Source: Argyresthia goedartella
Lineage: Eukaryota; Arthropoda; Insecta; Lepidoptera; Argyresthiidae
DNA length: 64,000 nt
Assembly (NCBI GenBank): GCA_949825045.1
Contig: OX463829.1
Span: 19,190,715-19,254,714 of the forward strand
Reading direction: 5' to 3'
The notes below the pieces were generated by a model. It saw only the letters and a list, made by a program, of their open reading frames with translations, was not told the origin of the DNA and did no database searches. The position numbers and the translations under genes are program-made. This document shows, in pieces, positions 34,500 to 44,733 of the stretch. Position 1 is the first letter of the stretch. Each line of letters begins with the position of its first letter.

Positions 34500-34939
34500 G
34501 CAGTGTGGATCTGAACAGCTGGCGCTTGGAGGTCTGCCCGTACGTCGCTCCAGTGAAGCTGTGTCTGTGGTGTCTGAGGTACATAGGAGGTGGATACATA
34601 GCTAAATTTTGTAAAAACGCAGAGAAGTGCTCTACCTGCTCAGGCAGTCACAAATTCAAGTCTTACACAGTTGATGTAGCGGATGCCTCTTGTTGCTGTC
34701 ATTGGAAAGGCAATCATATCGCCATCTCACCTGAGTGCCCTATAATAAAGGAGAAAATTATTCAAAACAAATTTAAATTAGACAAAAAAATATTTGCTAA
34801 GACCCTGGAAAAATCATTTGCTCCACTAAAATCTAAAAGTTCTTCTGATCAGCTAGCCGTAATGCTCAATCCAGAACATATAATGAATATTTTAGTAGGC
34901 TCAGTAACTAAGTTACTAACACAGAACAAAACAAATTAA

Positions 34940-35245
34940 CTTTCACTTAATTCACAAAACATTAAAACCATCTTGAAACAGTAACTAAGAGTTTTTTTAA
35001 GGGTTAATTAAATCACACCGTGTGTTTCTACAAAAAATGCTGCACATAGTTTAATGTCAAACGTCAAATCCTATACATTTTTGTTTTTAAACAAGTGCTA
35101 AACAGGAGTTTATTTTTTGTGGTAAGACCCAAGTTTAATTAGAAATAGACTTGTTTTAACACATTTCCTGAAGGAGAATGTAATTCACGTAGCAATTATG
35201 TATTTGTGAAACTTGGCTCAAACCAAATCAGCATTTCAGTACTCG
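34940..35245. other. Unassigned AT-rich sequence (tandem copy)
   Basis: Copy of 16111-16416; nothing recognised. Confidence 0.4.
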
Positions 35246-35632
35246 ATATTATATAAGATCAAACGAACTTCTTGAAGTGAAGTTCGATCGATATTATATG
35301 AGTGGTTTCATTTGAAGATATAAATTAACAGGTAGTCCTTTGACCTACAAGGCAACATTCGCACGCTTTATTTATAAGGATTTAAATTTTATCGATTTGA
35401 TAAACTCGATTCAAAAGTATCGATTTTTCACTCCCATCCATAGTCAACCCCGCCCGCCATCTACGGTTCATTCTTTGTATAGTAGATAACAACTTGCTGT
35501 AGCACACTTCTTCACGTGTTTTTACAAAACTGGGTATTGGGTGGGTTGGGTAATTTATATCTTCAAATGAAACCACTCATATAATATCGATCGAACTTCA
35601 CTTCAAGAAGTTCGTTTGATCTTATATTATAT
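35246..35632. repeat. Long inverted repeat, 82-bp arms (tandem copy)
   Basis: Copy of 16417-16803; arms at 35246-35327 and 35551-35632. Confidence 0.8.
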
Positions 35633-35958
35633 TTTGTGGTTTCATTTTCGATATAAATTAACAGGTAGTTCAAAGATTGAGTTTTGTAACCATTTGTTTA
35701 AGTGACATGGTAAATGGATAAGCTGCAAATGAAACACGGGAATGAAGTTACGACAAAATACCAGCTTTTATTGTGCCCTTACACAATAATTAATTTAATA
35801 ATTACACTAAAACCAAATTAAACTATCTTTCTGTTAAACATTAAAATAAACCTTATTTTGGTCAAGTAGATACTATATATCTTTTCAACATTTGATTCAT
35901 CTATCTATATTCATTTTAAATTACTTTGTAAACAAACAGATGTAGCGAAGTGAGAATG

Positions 35959-37251
35959 ATCGATAACAGGCCGACTGTAAAATTGAGCAAAAGCTTGTAA
36001 GGACGCGGACCAGCCAGCAGTCTACCGGATGAGGTCGATGCTGATCCCGGCCACTAGCACCGCCGACGTCGCGGCATGTCGTGCACTGTGTGCACCATAC
36101 ACCGCGACATCGACGCCACGCTGCTTGCGCACAATGTTTGTTTTATGACTGAGCTGTCGCGCGCTTGTGAGGGCGCTTCACAGTTATTAAGAGGTGGTCG
36201 GTATCCGAGGGTCTGAGGTCTTTTCTGTGAGAGTCGTAGCCGGACAAATAGAAAGATTTTCTAAGAAATATGGTAAAAACAATACTGGCTGAGCCCGTCC
36301 GATTCCAGAAGTTTTAATAATGTCTGTTATGATGATATCAACGCCAGATGTTTTAATATTAATATTATACATTTTAATTAAAGAAAATGTTTGTACCCTA
36401 TGTGCAGTACACAAAGCTAACAAGACGACCAATTTTGTTGTTCTAGACTTAATTCATTGTTGGGAACCCACTTAGCAATATGTCGTAAAACTACTGAGGG
36501 TCCCAAGTGCTTGTGTATTTAGGTAACGATGGCCTTAACCTAAACGCTCCTTTTAAGAGTCGTTTTACATTGTCGTTCGAAGCTAAAATGTTTCCGAGGA
36601 GTAAGGACAGGGCTGAGCGATGACTATTCAGCGTACCATAGGACGCACCCTTCTCAAATTGTTGACTCAAAAATGTGGTTACATGTGGAATGGATTGCTT
36701 AAAATAATAATGTTTAATCTCATGACAATACTGCCACCAGAGCTTGTAACAAACCCCACACTGCTGTAAAGTGCTGTTGGACAGAGAGGCTAGCATTAGG
36801 TGTAGCGCGGCTGGTGGCGTGCCGCGGAGTTGGAACGCGCGCCGGAGAAGCGCTGCTACCAGGGCAAGCGTCCAGTGGAGTGGGTGTTGATGTCTGGAAT
36901 GCGATATCACAAGGTTTGGACGCGGCTTTAGAGTAACTATATCTGTGACTGATATCTCCATCAATTGTGGGTACCAGGCCTGGGCTGGCCACAAGGGAAA
37001 TACTACGATGCCAGTAGCCTCGTCTTGAATAATCTTTTGTATACAATTGAGTAACATGGCGAACATGGAGAAAATGGCGGGAAGGCATAGTTTTTTTTTT
37101 GTATTCCAATTGATCGTAAACGCATCAACAGCTATGGAATCTGGATCCGGTTTCCAGGATACGTATTCTAGGCACTTAGCGTTAGTACGAGATGCAAATA
37201 AATCAATCTCTGGTTGACCCAAGTGTTCGACAATATAACTAAATAAGAAGC
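35959..37251 (-). pseudogene. DIRS tyrosine recombinase (tandem copy)
   Basis: Copy of 17130-18422, with the Tyr codon at 35977-35979, the HSARH box at 36064-36099 and the same two in-frame stops and frameshifts. Confidence 0.85.
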
Positions 37252-37325
37252 ATTTAGTTATATTGTCGAACACTTGGGTCAACCAGAGATTGATTTATTT
37301 GCATCTCGTACTAACGCTAAGTGCC
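37157..37325. repeat. Perfect foldback palindrome (tandem copy)
   Basis: Copy of 18328-18496; exact 74-base arms at 37171-37244 and 37252-37325. The LINE-interrupted remainder of the right arm is at 41406-41419. Confidence 0.95.
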
Positions 37326-38225
37326 CCAACCAAAAAACAGCGTCGCCGTCGTCGACGAGGAGACACCTCGCAGCTCAACAGCGCGAGCACCGCGCCGCTC
37401 GCTGTCCCTGCTGAGGCGTGTGTCATGCCGCAAGCTGCCCCGAGGGCCGCGCCGTTCGCCGTTGCGCACGTTGCGACGCTCGCTGCCGCGAATGCCGCGC
37501 CAACCGCCACCACGTGCATCAAACCGCACTCCAACACGTGTGTCCCGCCACTCACCTCCACTCGTGTACCGCCAGCTACCAAAATATGTGCTCAGAGAAA
37601 AACTCTGTTGTTCTCCGACAAAGTAGGTGCAGGATTTGGGACTCTATTACATAACCGGCTTAACCAAAAAGTAACGAACATTTGCTGTCCAAATAGTTCA
37701 TTTGTAGATCTAGTGAAGATGATTAGTCGCGGTATCTATGATGAGTACAGCACTATTGTAATTATGGTAGGAAATCATTCAAACATTAGTCGGAATGATT
37801 TGAATAAAAGTGTTGAAACACTTCTAGACTTACATAGTAGGATGAAATGCAAATTTATACTATGCAATTTTCCATATGCCTGTAATTTGACAGAACTACA
37901 GAACAAATCTGTGCATAGAATGAATATTCATTTATTTTATTTAATATGTCATCACAGCGATGCTATTTTATATTTCGACATGAATAATTTTATTCATAAC
38001 TTTACTCTGACACGGGATACATTGTACCTGTCTAATAAATATAGAAAATTAGTTGCTACATTGTTAGCTTATAATATATGCGACGCAGCTATAGTTGGTT
38101 TAACTAAGTTCAACTTGACATCAGCTTATTTTAAGAGTAATATGACATGCACCCCTATTGGGAATTCACCTGTTAATTATACTTTGCATGCAACATTGGA
38201 ATCTGTTCCAAGTAATTTAAATTAG
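37263..38225 (+). CDS. LINE ORF1, SGNH/esterase-like (tandem copy)
   Basis: Identical in sequence to 18434-19396, including the 21 residues of antisense DIRS origin. Confidence 0.7.
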   Translation: MSNTWVNQRLIYLHLVLTLSAPTKKQRRRRRRGDTSQLNSASTAPLAVPAEACVMPQAAPRAAPFAVAHVATLAAANAAPTATTCIKPHSNTCVPPLTSTRVPPATKICAQRKTLLFSDKVGAGFGTLLHNRLNQKVTNICCPNSSFVDLVKMISRGIYDEYSTIVIMVGNHSNISRNDLNKSVETLLDLHSRMKCKFILCNFPYACNLTELQNKSVHRMNIHLFYLICHHSDAILYFDMNNFIHNFTLTRDTLYLSNKYRKLVATLLAYNICDAAIVGLTKFNLTSAYFKSNMTCTPIGNSPVNYTLHATLESVPSNLN

Positions 38226-41200
38226 TTCATAAGACAATAGAGGAAATCTCTAGCATACAAGAGCCACTAAATATGTCAAAATGTAAGCCCCAGTTAAATA
38301 TTGCCCATCAAAACATCCAGGGGCTACCTGGCAAAGAACTTGTATTAGAATTATTTCTAAAAAATTCTGACATTGATATTATTTGTGTTACTGAACACTG
38401 GTTGAAGGAAAATATGATGTCTTTTAACATAAATAATTACAAAATTGTCAGTTGTTACAATAGAAAGACTGCTGATAGAGGTGGTTCTTTAATCTTAGTG
38501 AAAAATAATATTAAGGTGAAACAACGGAAATATATTCTTGCACTTACTGTTGAAAGACAAATAGAGGTATCCTGTGTTGAGTTAGATAGCCATATTATTG
38601 TTTGTTTCTACAGGCCACCGAGGGATGAAAAAGGCCATGGCAATTTCGAAATATTTGAGAAAATTATGGAGGAAGCCCTCATTAAACTTTGTAATAACAG
38701 AAAAAAGTTAATTATTTGTGGCGATCTTAATGTAGATCTGCTTGTAGATACATCACTGAAGCGACGATTAATAACTCTGTTCAAATCATTTAATTTATGT
38801 CATGTATTTCTAGAGCCGACTAGAATTACACTTACCAGCCAAACTTGCTTAGATAACGTTTTTTGTGACTGTGCATTCACAAGTAAAAGTGTAATTAACT
38901 ATTTACCCTCCGATCACAGTGGTCAAACAGTTTCATTCCCAATTACTATTAAGGATAAGACTGGTCCATCATTTTATAGGCCTATTACATCCCATAGACT
39001 AGAGACATATACGAAAAACTTAGATATAAATTTGCCAGTACCGGATTTTAATGAACAGAACCCAAACAAAATCTACTCAGACTTCTTCAACATTATTCAG
39101 ACAGAATTCAATAAAGTTTTCAAATTAAAGAAAGTCAGTGACTACAACGGTAAATCTAAATTTAATGACTGGGCAACGTTTGGAATTCGTAAAAGTAGAG
39201 TTATCTTGTATGACCTTTATGATCAAAAAACCTATAACTTTGATCGAAAATTTCATGACTATGTTAAAAAATATTCCAAAACTTTCAAGTTGGTTTGTAG
39301 AACAGCAAAAACTTTACACATTAATAGAAAAATTCAAAATTCAAATAATAGAATGAAAACAGTTTGGCAAATAATAAACCGCGAAACTGGCAAAGTTATA
39401 CCAAGGGACAGTGATTTCTGCCTAAAGATAGGTGATGATGTTGTTAAATCCAACGCTGATGTTGCTCGAGCTTTTGAAACATTCTTCACCAATGTACCCG
39501 TACTCACAACGGACCGTCTAAATTCATCTCCATTTGAAGCAGAGACTTTATTAAAAAATAACACTAGCGTCAGTAATGTATATTTAAAATTTCATCATGT
39601 ATATCCCCAGGACATTGTCAAAACGTTTAAATTACTTAACTTAAAAAATATGGAAGACCTGTGGGGTATATCAGTCAAAGTCATTGGTTCAGTAATTCTA
39701 GTTATAGCCCCACAATTAGCTTATATATTCAATAAATGTGTTGACGATGGGGCTTTTCCAGACGTCATGAAACACAGTAAACTTATACCGCTGTTCAAAT
39801 CGGGAGATAAGGGCGATCCTTCAAATTTCAGACCAATATCTGTTCTTCCAACACTAAGTAAAATATTTGAAAAGATTATACTCAATCAAATGCTCTCACA
39901 CTTCAACCGTATAAAACAACTCCACGCTAAACAATATGGTTTCACTAGGGGTAAATCGACTACGGATGCAGGTATTACCCTTGTATCTCATATTTATTCT
40001 GCATGGGAGGCCGCACAGGATGCTATCGGAGTTTTTTGCGACCTGTCGAAGGCGTTTGATTGTGTTGATCATAATACGCTATTAATTAAATTAAATCATT
40101 ACGGAGTTAGAAATAAAGCGTTGGATCTACTAAGATCATACCTAAGCAATAGAATTCAAAAGGCAGAAGTTAACGGCGTAAAATCTGATGGATCGGGTGT
40201 TAAAATTGGCGTTCCACAAGGTTCCATATTAGGCCCTTTCTTATTCCTGGTATATATTAATGATCTGCCTTTCATGGTGGAGAAATTAACTGACATAGTG
40301 TTGTTTGCTGATGATACTTCAATGGTCTTCAAAATTGAAAGACAAAAAGGAGATTTTGATGATGTTAATGGTGTATTGTCTTTAACCTTGAATTGGTTCA
40401 CAGTTAATAATTTATTGTTAAACGCTGGTAAAACCAAGTGCATCAAATTCTCACTTCCAAATGTCAGGCAAGTTGAGACCAGTTTGGTGTTAGACAACAG
40501 CACGTTAGAATTGGTAAATGATACGAAGTTTCTTGGAATAACCATTGATAGCAAATTGCAGTGGGGACCCCACATAGATAAACTGGCTGGTAAATTAAGT
40601 TCTGCGGCTTACGCTGTTAGGAACATCAGACAAAGCACGGATGTGGCTACATCTAGGCTAGTATATTTTAGTTACTTTCATTGTGTGATGTCCTATGGTA
40701 TCTTGTTGTGGGGGAAAGCAGCGGATATTCAAACTATTTTTATTTTACAGATAAGAGCTATTCGAGCAATTTATAATTTAAAACGAACAGGTTCCTTAAG
40801 AGAGCTTTGTAAAGAAATTGACATACTAACAGTAGCTAGTCAATTTATTTTCGAAAATATAATGTATGTACGCAAGAACCTTACAACATTTTCCAAACTT
40901 AGCGACAGCTGTAATGTTAACCTAAGAAATAATCACAGACTATGTGCGCCCCGTTTTAGACTCGCGAAAGTTAGCAATTCTTTCAAGGGTCAGTGCATTC
41001 TCTACTACAATAAGATACCTCTGGAGATTTTGAAATTGCCATTTGAGCAATTTAAAAAGCATGTTAAAGCGACTTTGTCGAAAAAGGGATATTACAATGT
41101 TCAAGATTACTTAAATGACAGGACTGTATGGGGTTAATCTGGCTCAACACAGACCTTGCTGTTAATAATTTTGTAATTATTTATTCCTGCTTATTAATCT

Positions 41201-41403
41201 CATAACAATTAAATTTTTCATATTTGTATTAGTTAAGCACAACCTATTTTTAAAAGAGATCTAAAAATAAATCTGTGGGAGTTTCTACGCCCTTCTTCTC
41301 CCACAGTGGTCCAATGTAGAGAAGAGGCAAAAAATGACGTTTGCTAAGTATATGTAAATATCTACAGTAATAAAGTACTTTGACTATTGACTATTGACTA
41401 TTG
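37326..41403 (+). mobile_element. LINE in the DIRS palindrome (tandem copy)
   Basis: Copy of 18497-22574 with the same truncated ORF1, intact ORF2 and (gactatt)n tail. Confidence 0.85.
38273..41137 (+). CDS. LINE ORF2 endonuclease-RT, intact (tandem copy)
   Basis: 954 residues, identical to 19444-22308, with GDLN and FADD boxes present. Confidence 0.93.
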   Translation: MSKCKPQLNIAHQNIQGLPGKELVLELFLKNSDIDIICVTEHWLKENMMSFNINNYKIVSCYNRKTADRGGSLILVKNNIKVKQRKYILALTVERQIEVSCVELDSHIIVCFYRPPRDEKGHGNFEIFEKIMEEALIKLCNNRKKLIICGDLNVDLLVDTSLKRRLITLFKSFNLCHVFLEPTRITLTSQTCLDNVFCDCAFTSKSVINYLPSDHSGQTVSFPITIKDKTGPSFYRPITSHRLETYTKNLDINLPVPDFNEQNPNKIYSDFFNIIQTEFNKVFKLKKVSDYNGKSKFNDWATFGIRKSRVILYDLYDQKTYNFDRKFHDYVKKYSKTFKLVCRTAKTLHINRKIQNSNNRMKTVWQIINRETGKVIPRDSDFCLKIGDDVVKSNADVARAFETFFTNVPVLTTDRLNSSPFEAETLLKNNTSVSNVYLKFHHVYPQDIVKTFKLLNLKNMEDLWGISVKVIGSVILVIAPQLAYIFNKCVDDGAFPDVMKHSKLIPLFKSGDKGDPSNFRPISVLPTLSKIFEKIILNQMLSHFNRIKQLHAKQYGFTRGKSTTDAGITLVSHIYSAWEAAQDAIGVFCDLSKAFDCVDHNTLLIKLNHYGVRNKALDLLRSYLSNRIQKAEVNGVKSDGSGVKIGVPQGSILGPFLFLVYINDLPFMVEKLTDIVLFADDTSMVFKIERQKGDFDDVNGVLSLTLNWFTVNNLLLNAGKTKCIKFSLPNVRQVETSLVLDNSTLELVNDTKFLGITIDSKLQWGPHIDKLAGKLSSAAYAVRNIRQSTDVATSRLVYFSYFHCVMSYGILLWGKAADIQTIFILQIRAIRAIYNLKRTGSLRELCKEIDILTVASQFIFENIMYVRKNLTTFSKLSDSCNVNLRNNHRLCAPRFRLAKVSNSFKGQCILYYNKIPLEILKLPFEQFKKHVKATLSKKGYYNVQDYLNDRTVWG

Positions 41404-41419
41404 ACTATTGCCTAGAATA

Positions 41420-42686
41420 CGTATCCGACAGTTCCTACTCCACGTTACGGTTGACCGTTCGCGACTCTTCGTCAGCCTCGATGTTCTCTTTAGTATTGAT
41501 GTAAGAAGCGAATATCCAGAGTTTCCTCTGCTCACACAATTGCCATATGTCACGCGCGAGTAGACTTAGGTGCGGGAATTGTATACCGCCCATTCGGTTT
41601 ATGTAACTAATCGCTGTGGTATTATTCACGCGGAGTAAGATGGCGCAGTCGAATTTATCGCGAGCAAAACATTTGAGCGCCAAAAACACCGATAGTATCT
41701 TTCCAGGCACCGTTAGTTCTGTGCCCGTTACATACCGCGCCCCAGCCAGTACGTGACGCATCGGTGTAGATCTCCATGACATAAAAAGGGTTTTTATTGG
41801 ATTACTTACTTTGAAAATATTTTCATTCTACCAGTTAAGATCGGCTAAGATAGTAATAGGAAGTTTGACTTTAGCATCAAATGACCCATGTTGTTTTAAA
41901 AATAAGTATTTTTGCCGCTCTAATATTTTAGTATACAACCATCCGTAACGTACGGCGGGGCATGCTGAAACTAGAACTATCAATTGGGAAAACTCTCGGA
42001 TAGTTACTGTGGGTAGCCTTAAAAATTTCTGAACTAGGATGAAAAATTGGTTTCGTTTATCGATGGGCAAATTCAATGTCATACTTATTGTATTGTAAAT
42101 AAACCCCAAAAACTTGCCGTTTTTTGTGGTTTCAAGGTACTCTTGTCGAAATTTATCACAAACCCCAAACATTGAAATAATACTATTGTTTCATGCACAT
42201 TGCTAGGACATTCATCGTAACTACTACCTATGCAAAGTAACAGAAACAGACAGACTTGTACCCGCGAACTCGTAGATAGCTAACTACTTCTCTAACAATC
42301 TTTGTGAAACACCTAGGGGCTGTTGCTAAGCCATACGGCATAGCATTAAACTCATAAGTCAGAGTGTCCAACGATTCTGGTTCTATGAATTGAAATCTGA
42401 GGTATTTACGGTATTCGGCATGAATAGGTATAAGCAAATAAGATTCTTTTCAATCTATTGTCGCCATAAACCAGTTTGGTTGTAATAATTTACAGACAGT
42501 CCTATAATCTTCCATTTTAAAATGCATCTTTGGGATATAACGATTTAATGATTTTAGATTAAGAATAAATCTTTTACCACCACTAGACTTAGGAGACAGA
42601 AATGTACTGGATATAAATTGATCAAGGTTAGGTTCAACCTGTGTTACCGCTACCAAATTAAGCAAGTTTTCAATAGCAGATGACAT
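41420..42686 (-). pseudogene. DIRS RT-RNase H, degraded (tandem copy)
   Basis: Copy of 22591-23857; four blocks separated by the same stops, YLDD site lost. Confidence 0.82.
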
Positions 42687-42696
42687 GTCTTGCTGT

Positions 42697-43737
42697 TCAG
42701 CAGATGAGTGAATATTGTAACGGTTTACTGGTAAATTGGATATTTACTCCATTTTTGACCCAATCGAGAATAATAGTATTACTTGTAATACACCGCCAAC
42801 AATCAAAGTAAAACTGGACACGGCCAGAATGTACCTTCACTAGTGACGTGTTTGAACACGTGACCGGCCTTGAGTGGCTCGTTGCTGCGTCGTCGCAGCT
42901 GGCGCCGGCGGTGCTGGTCGTCGCGGCGGCGGCAGAGACCTGCCCCGACCTCCTCGCCCCCCCCCTGTTCGTCGGGTACCGAGGGGGTCCCATCCAGTTT
43001 CCCTGGAACGGCATGGCTGGTGCTGATGCTGCAGGCTGCACTGCGGCTGCACTGGGCCTCGAAGGTGGAGCAGGCTTCTTGATCTGCAGTCCTTGCTTCT
43101 CGATGGTTTTAGAAGCTTTAATTTTCTCCTGCAGACTGACGCCGAACAGTGTCTCATCGCGTTCAGAGTCCTGGGTGACATTCAGAAATAATTTTGCCAA
43201 ACCTGGCGTAATCATTTTAATTCGAGTTTGGGTATCCAAATGATGAAGATCACACAAACCATCACTAATCATTCTAATCGCTTCGATTTTGTCAGCACTT
43301 GTCATCAGAGACGTCAACGCCCTACTGATGGCTGTAATGCCGATACTCAGCTGTTGTTGGGTAGCTTCGACTTTTTTGTCGCGCAATTTCACCATCTCAA
43401 GGACAGCTGCTGATATCTCAATGTTTAGCTTTGTTGCTTGCAACAAGGTGCAGTTGCTGGGAACGAGGTACTTCTTCAATACTTTGTCCTTTGATTCTTT
43501 TTTCAGCAATGAATCCCAAAGTTGGCTTAAATTATAATGAATGTCGTCACCAAATAAGGGCGCAGGGTCGGTTGCATCGCCGAGAGCGGATAGGACCAAG
43601 GCGGGTAGACTCGGTTCGGTTTGAACCGGATCGGGCACTGGCGGCGCCGGCGCTGGCGCCGGTGTGGCGGCGCTCGCCTGGGGCGCGGGCTCAGCGGACT
43701 GCAGCGGCGTTGTATCGTTTTGGCCTTCATAAGACAT
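42697..43737 (-). CDS. DIRS gag-like protein running into the RT start
   Basis: 346 residues from an ATG at 43735-43737 (MSYEGQND). The N-terminal third is Pro/Ala-rich and acidic. A helical gag-like domain follows (PLFGDDIHYNLSQLWDSLLK, KVLKKYLVPSNC, SIGITAISRALTSLMTSADK), then a Gly/Arg/Pro linker (NWMGPPRYPTNRGGARR) and the RT N-terminal signature GRVQFYFDCWRCIT. It is complete only in this tandem copy, and positions after 43351 are single-copy in the window. Known DIRS gag ORFs have this organisation. Confidence 0.8.
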   Translation of the reverse strand: MSYEGQNDTTPLQSAEPAPQASAATPAPAPAPPVPDPVQTEPSLPALVLSALGDATDPAPLFGDDIHYNLSQLWDSLLKKESKDKVLKKYLVPSNCTLLQATKLNIEISAAVLEMVKLRDKKVEATQQQLSIGITAISRALTSLMTSADKIEAIRMISDGLCDLHHLDTQTRIKMITPGLAKLFLNVTQDSERDETLFGVSLQEKIKASKTIEKQGLQIKKPAPPSRPSAAAVQPAASAPAMPFQGNWMGPPRYPTNRGGARRSGQVSAAAATTSTAGASCDDAATSHSRPVTCSNTSLVKVHSGRVQFYFDCWRCITSNTIILDWVKNGVNIQFTSKPLQYSLIC

Positions 43738-44012
43738 ATCTAGTTCTGGACCAGCTGGTTCCCTCGCTGATTCGTCACCTAAAGAACAATCATGTATAAG
43801 TATATTTTTTGCCGCGTTCGAAATTCAAATCTATGGCATATTGATTTGTTTGCCGTGTTCTTAATATGAATCTATCTGTAGCAAGGCTTTCTATTTACGA
43901 ACAGACTTGTACGGAATGGAATTGTAAATATCTCTTTTAGGCATTTTGCCGAAAGCACAGAAACTTACGTGCGCGCGTTACATCGCACGAACGAACAAAG
44001 AATGAACCGTAG
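43738..44012. other. 5' region of the DIRS element
   Basis: Upstream (minus orientation) of the gag-like ORF. No frame. Its outer end (43995-44012, caaagaatgaaccgtag) also occurs, inverted, at 16631-16648 next to the other side of the DIRS element. Confidence 0.45.
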
Positions 44013-44454
44013 ATCAATCAATCAAGAAATCATCTCACGCACCCATTCTGGGGCGTGGGGAGTGAGGGTCAGATCATCGGATCTCTTCCTGAAGAAGCAC
44101 CTCTGTCCACTCCTATGGACAGGTCATCGGGGGGCCCTCGCGGGCGGTGGAGATCTTCTCACTTGGGGTGTTCCTTTGGATGATCGCTGGCTAGGCAACC
44201 AGGTCGCGTGGCAGGCGGCGGCGGTCGGGCGGGCGCGCGTGGTACGGTGCCATGTTGCGGATATGCGGATGTTGTGAAGTATCCGCACGCGCGAACATGC
44301 CCTTCGCCAGCCTCTGGACAAACTGGTCCACTGTTTCCCATCTGAGGTCCCTCTGGATCGTCGCATTCCTCACGTAGCGGGGGGCGTCGACGATGGTACG
44401 CAAAGAGAGGTTCTCTTGGGCTCGGAGTCTCCGTTTGTTCGTCTCCGAGCATCT
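44013..44454 (-). mobile_element. Jockey-type LINE 3' fragment with 11-bp target duplication
   Basis: Minus-strand frames read NLSLRTIVDAPRYVRN, ATIQRDLRWETVDQFVQRLA and KGMFARA, the C-terminal end of a Jockey RT protein that also appears at 63484-63858. The 3' tail is a (gatt)n run at 44013-44025. atgaaccgtag flanks it at 44002-44012 and 44455-44465. Strongly 5'-truncated. Confidence 0.85.
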
Positions 44455-44733
44455 ATGAACCGTAGAGTAGATGGCGGGCGGGGTTGACTAACGGCCGATC
44501 CCAATAACCTATCCCTATCCGTGATCTGCAGATAACGCGTTACATTTGACAGTTGCGCTATGGGATTTATGTCAAATTTGACACTAGCAGTCTCAAATCT
44601 GCAGATTATGGATAGAAGAATTTAGCTTATACAATCTGACTTGTGCCAAGTACACACCTTACCACTTTGAATTCGTATGTTTGCACTACAGTCTTTAGTT
44701 TGTGCTTGTTCTTTTAATGTAATATAACATATA

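Larger units (their letters stand above)
31203..34939 (+). pseudogene. LINE ORF1 fragment split by Gypsy (tandem copy)
   Basis: Copy of 12374-16110; the interrupted halves lie at 31203-31537 and 34500-34939. Confidence 0.7.
24534..43351 (+). repeat. 18.8-kb direct tandem duplication, copy 2
   Basis: Same content as 5705-24522, offset 18829. It begins inside the ITm transposase and at 43351 runs on into the uninterrupted DIRS gag ORF, showing that the right flank of this copy is the ancestral one. Confidence 0.97.
35959..43737 (-). mobile_element. DIRS-like retrotransposon, most complete copy
   Basis: Contains all coding parts in the order gag/RT-start (42697-43737), RT-RNase H (41420-42686), foldback plus LINE (37157-41419), then recombinase (35959-37251). 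The reading frames for RT and recombinase carry the same stops as copy 1. Terminal repeats are not defined; candidates are discussed under the 16417 and 49533 repeats. Confidence 0.85.

Noticed and set aside
42840..43243. ORFs antisense to the DIRS gag linker
   Set aside because: GC-rich Pro/Ala linker gives open frames on both strands; only the minus-strand gag frame has family motifs.
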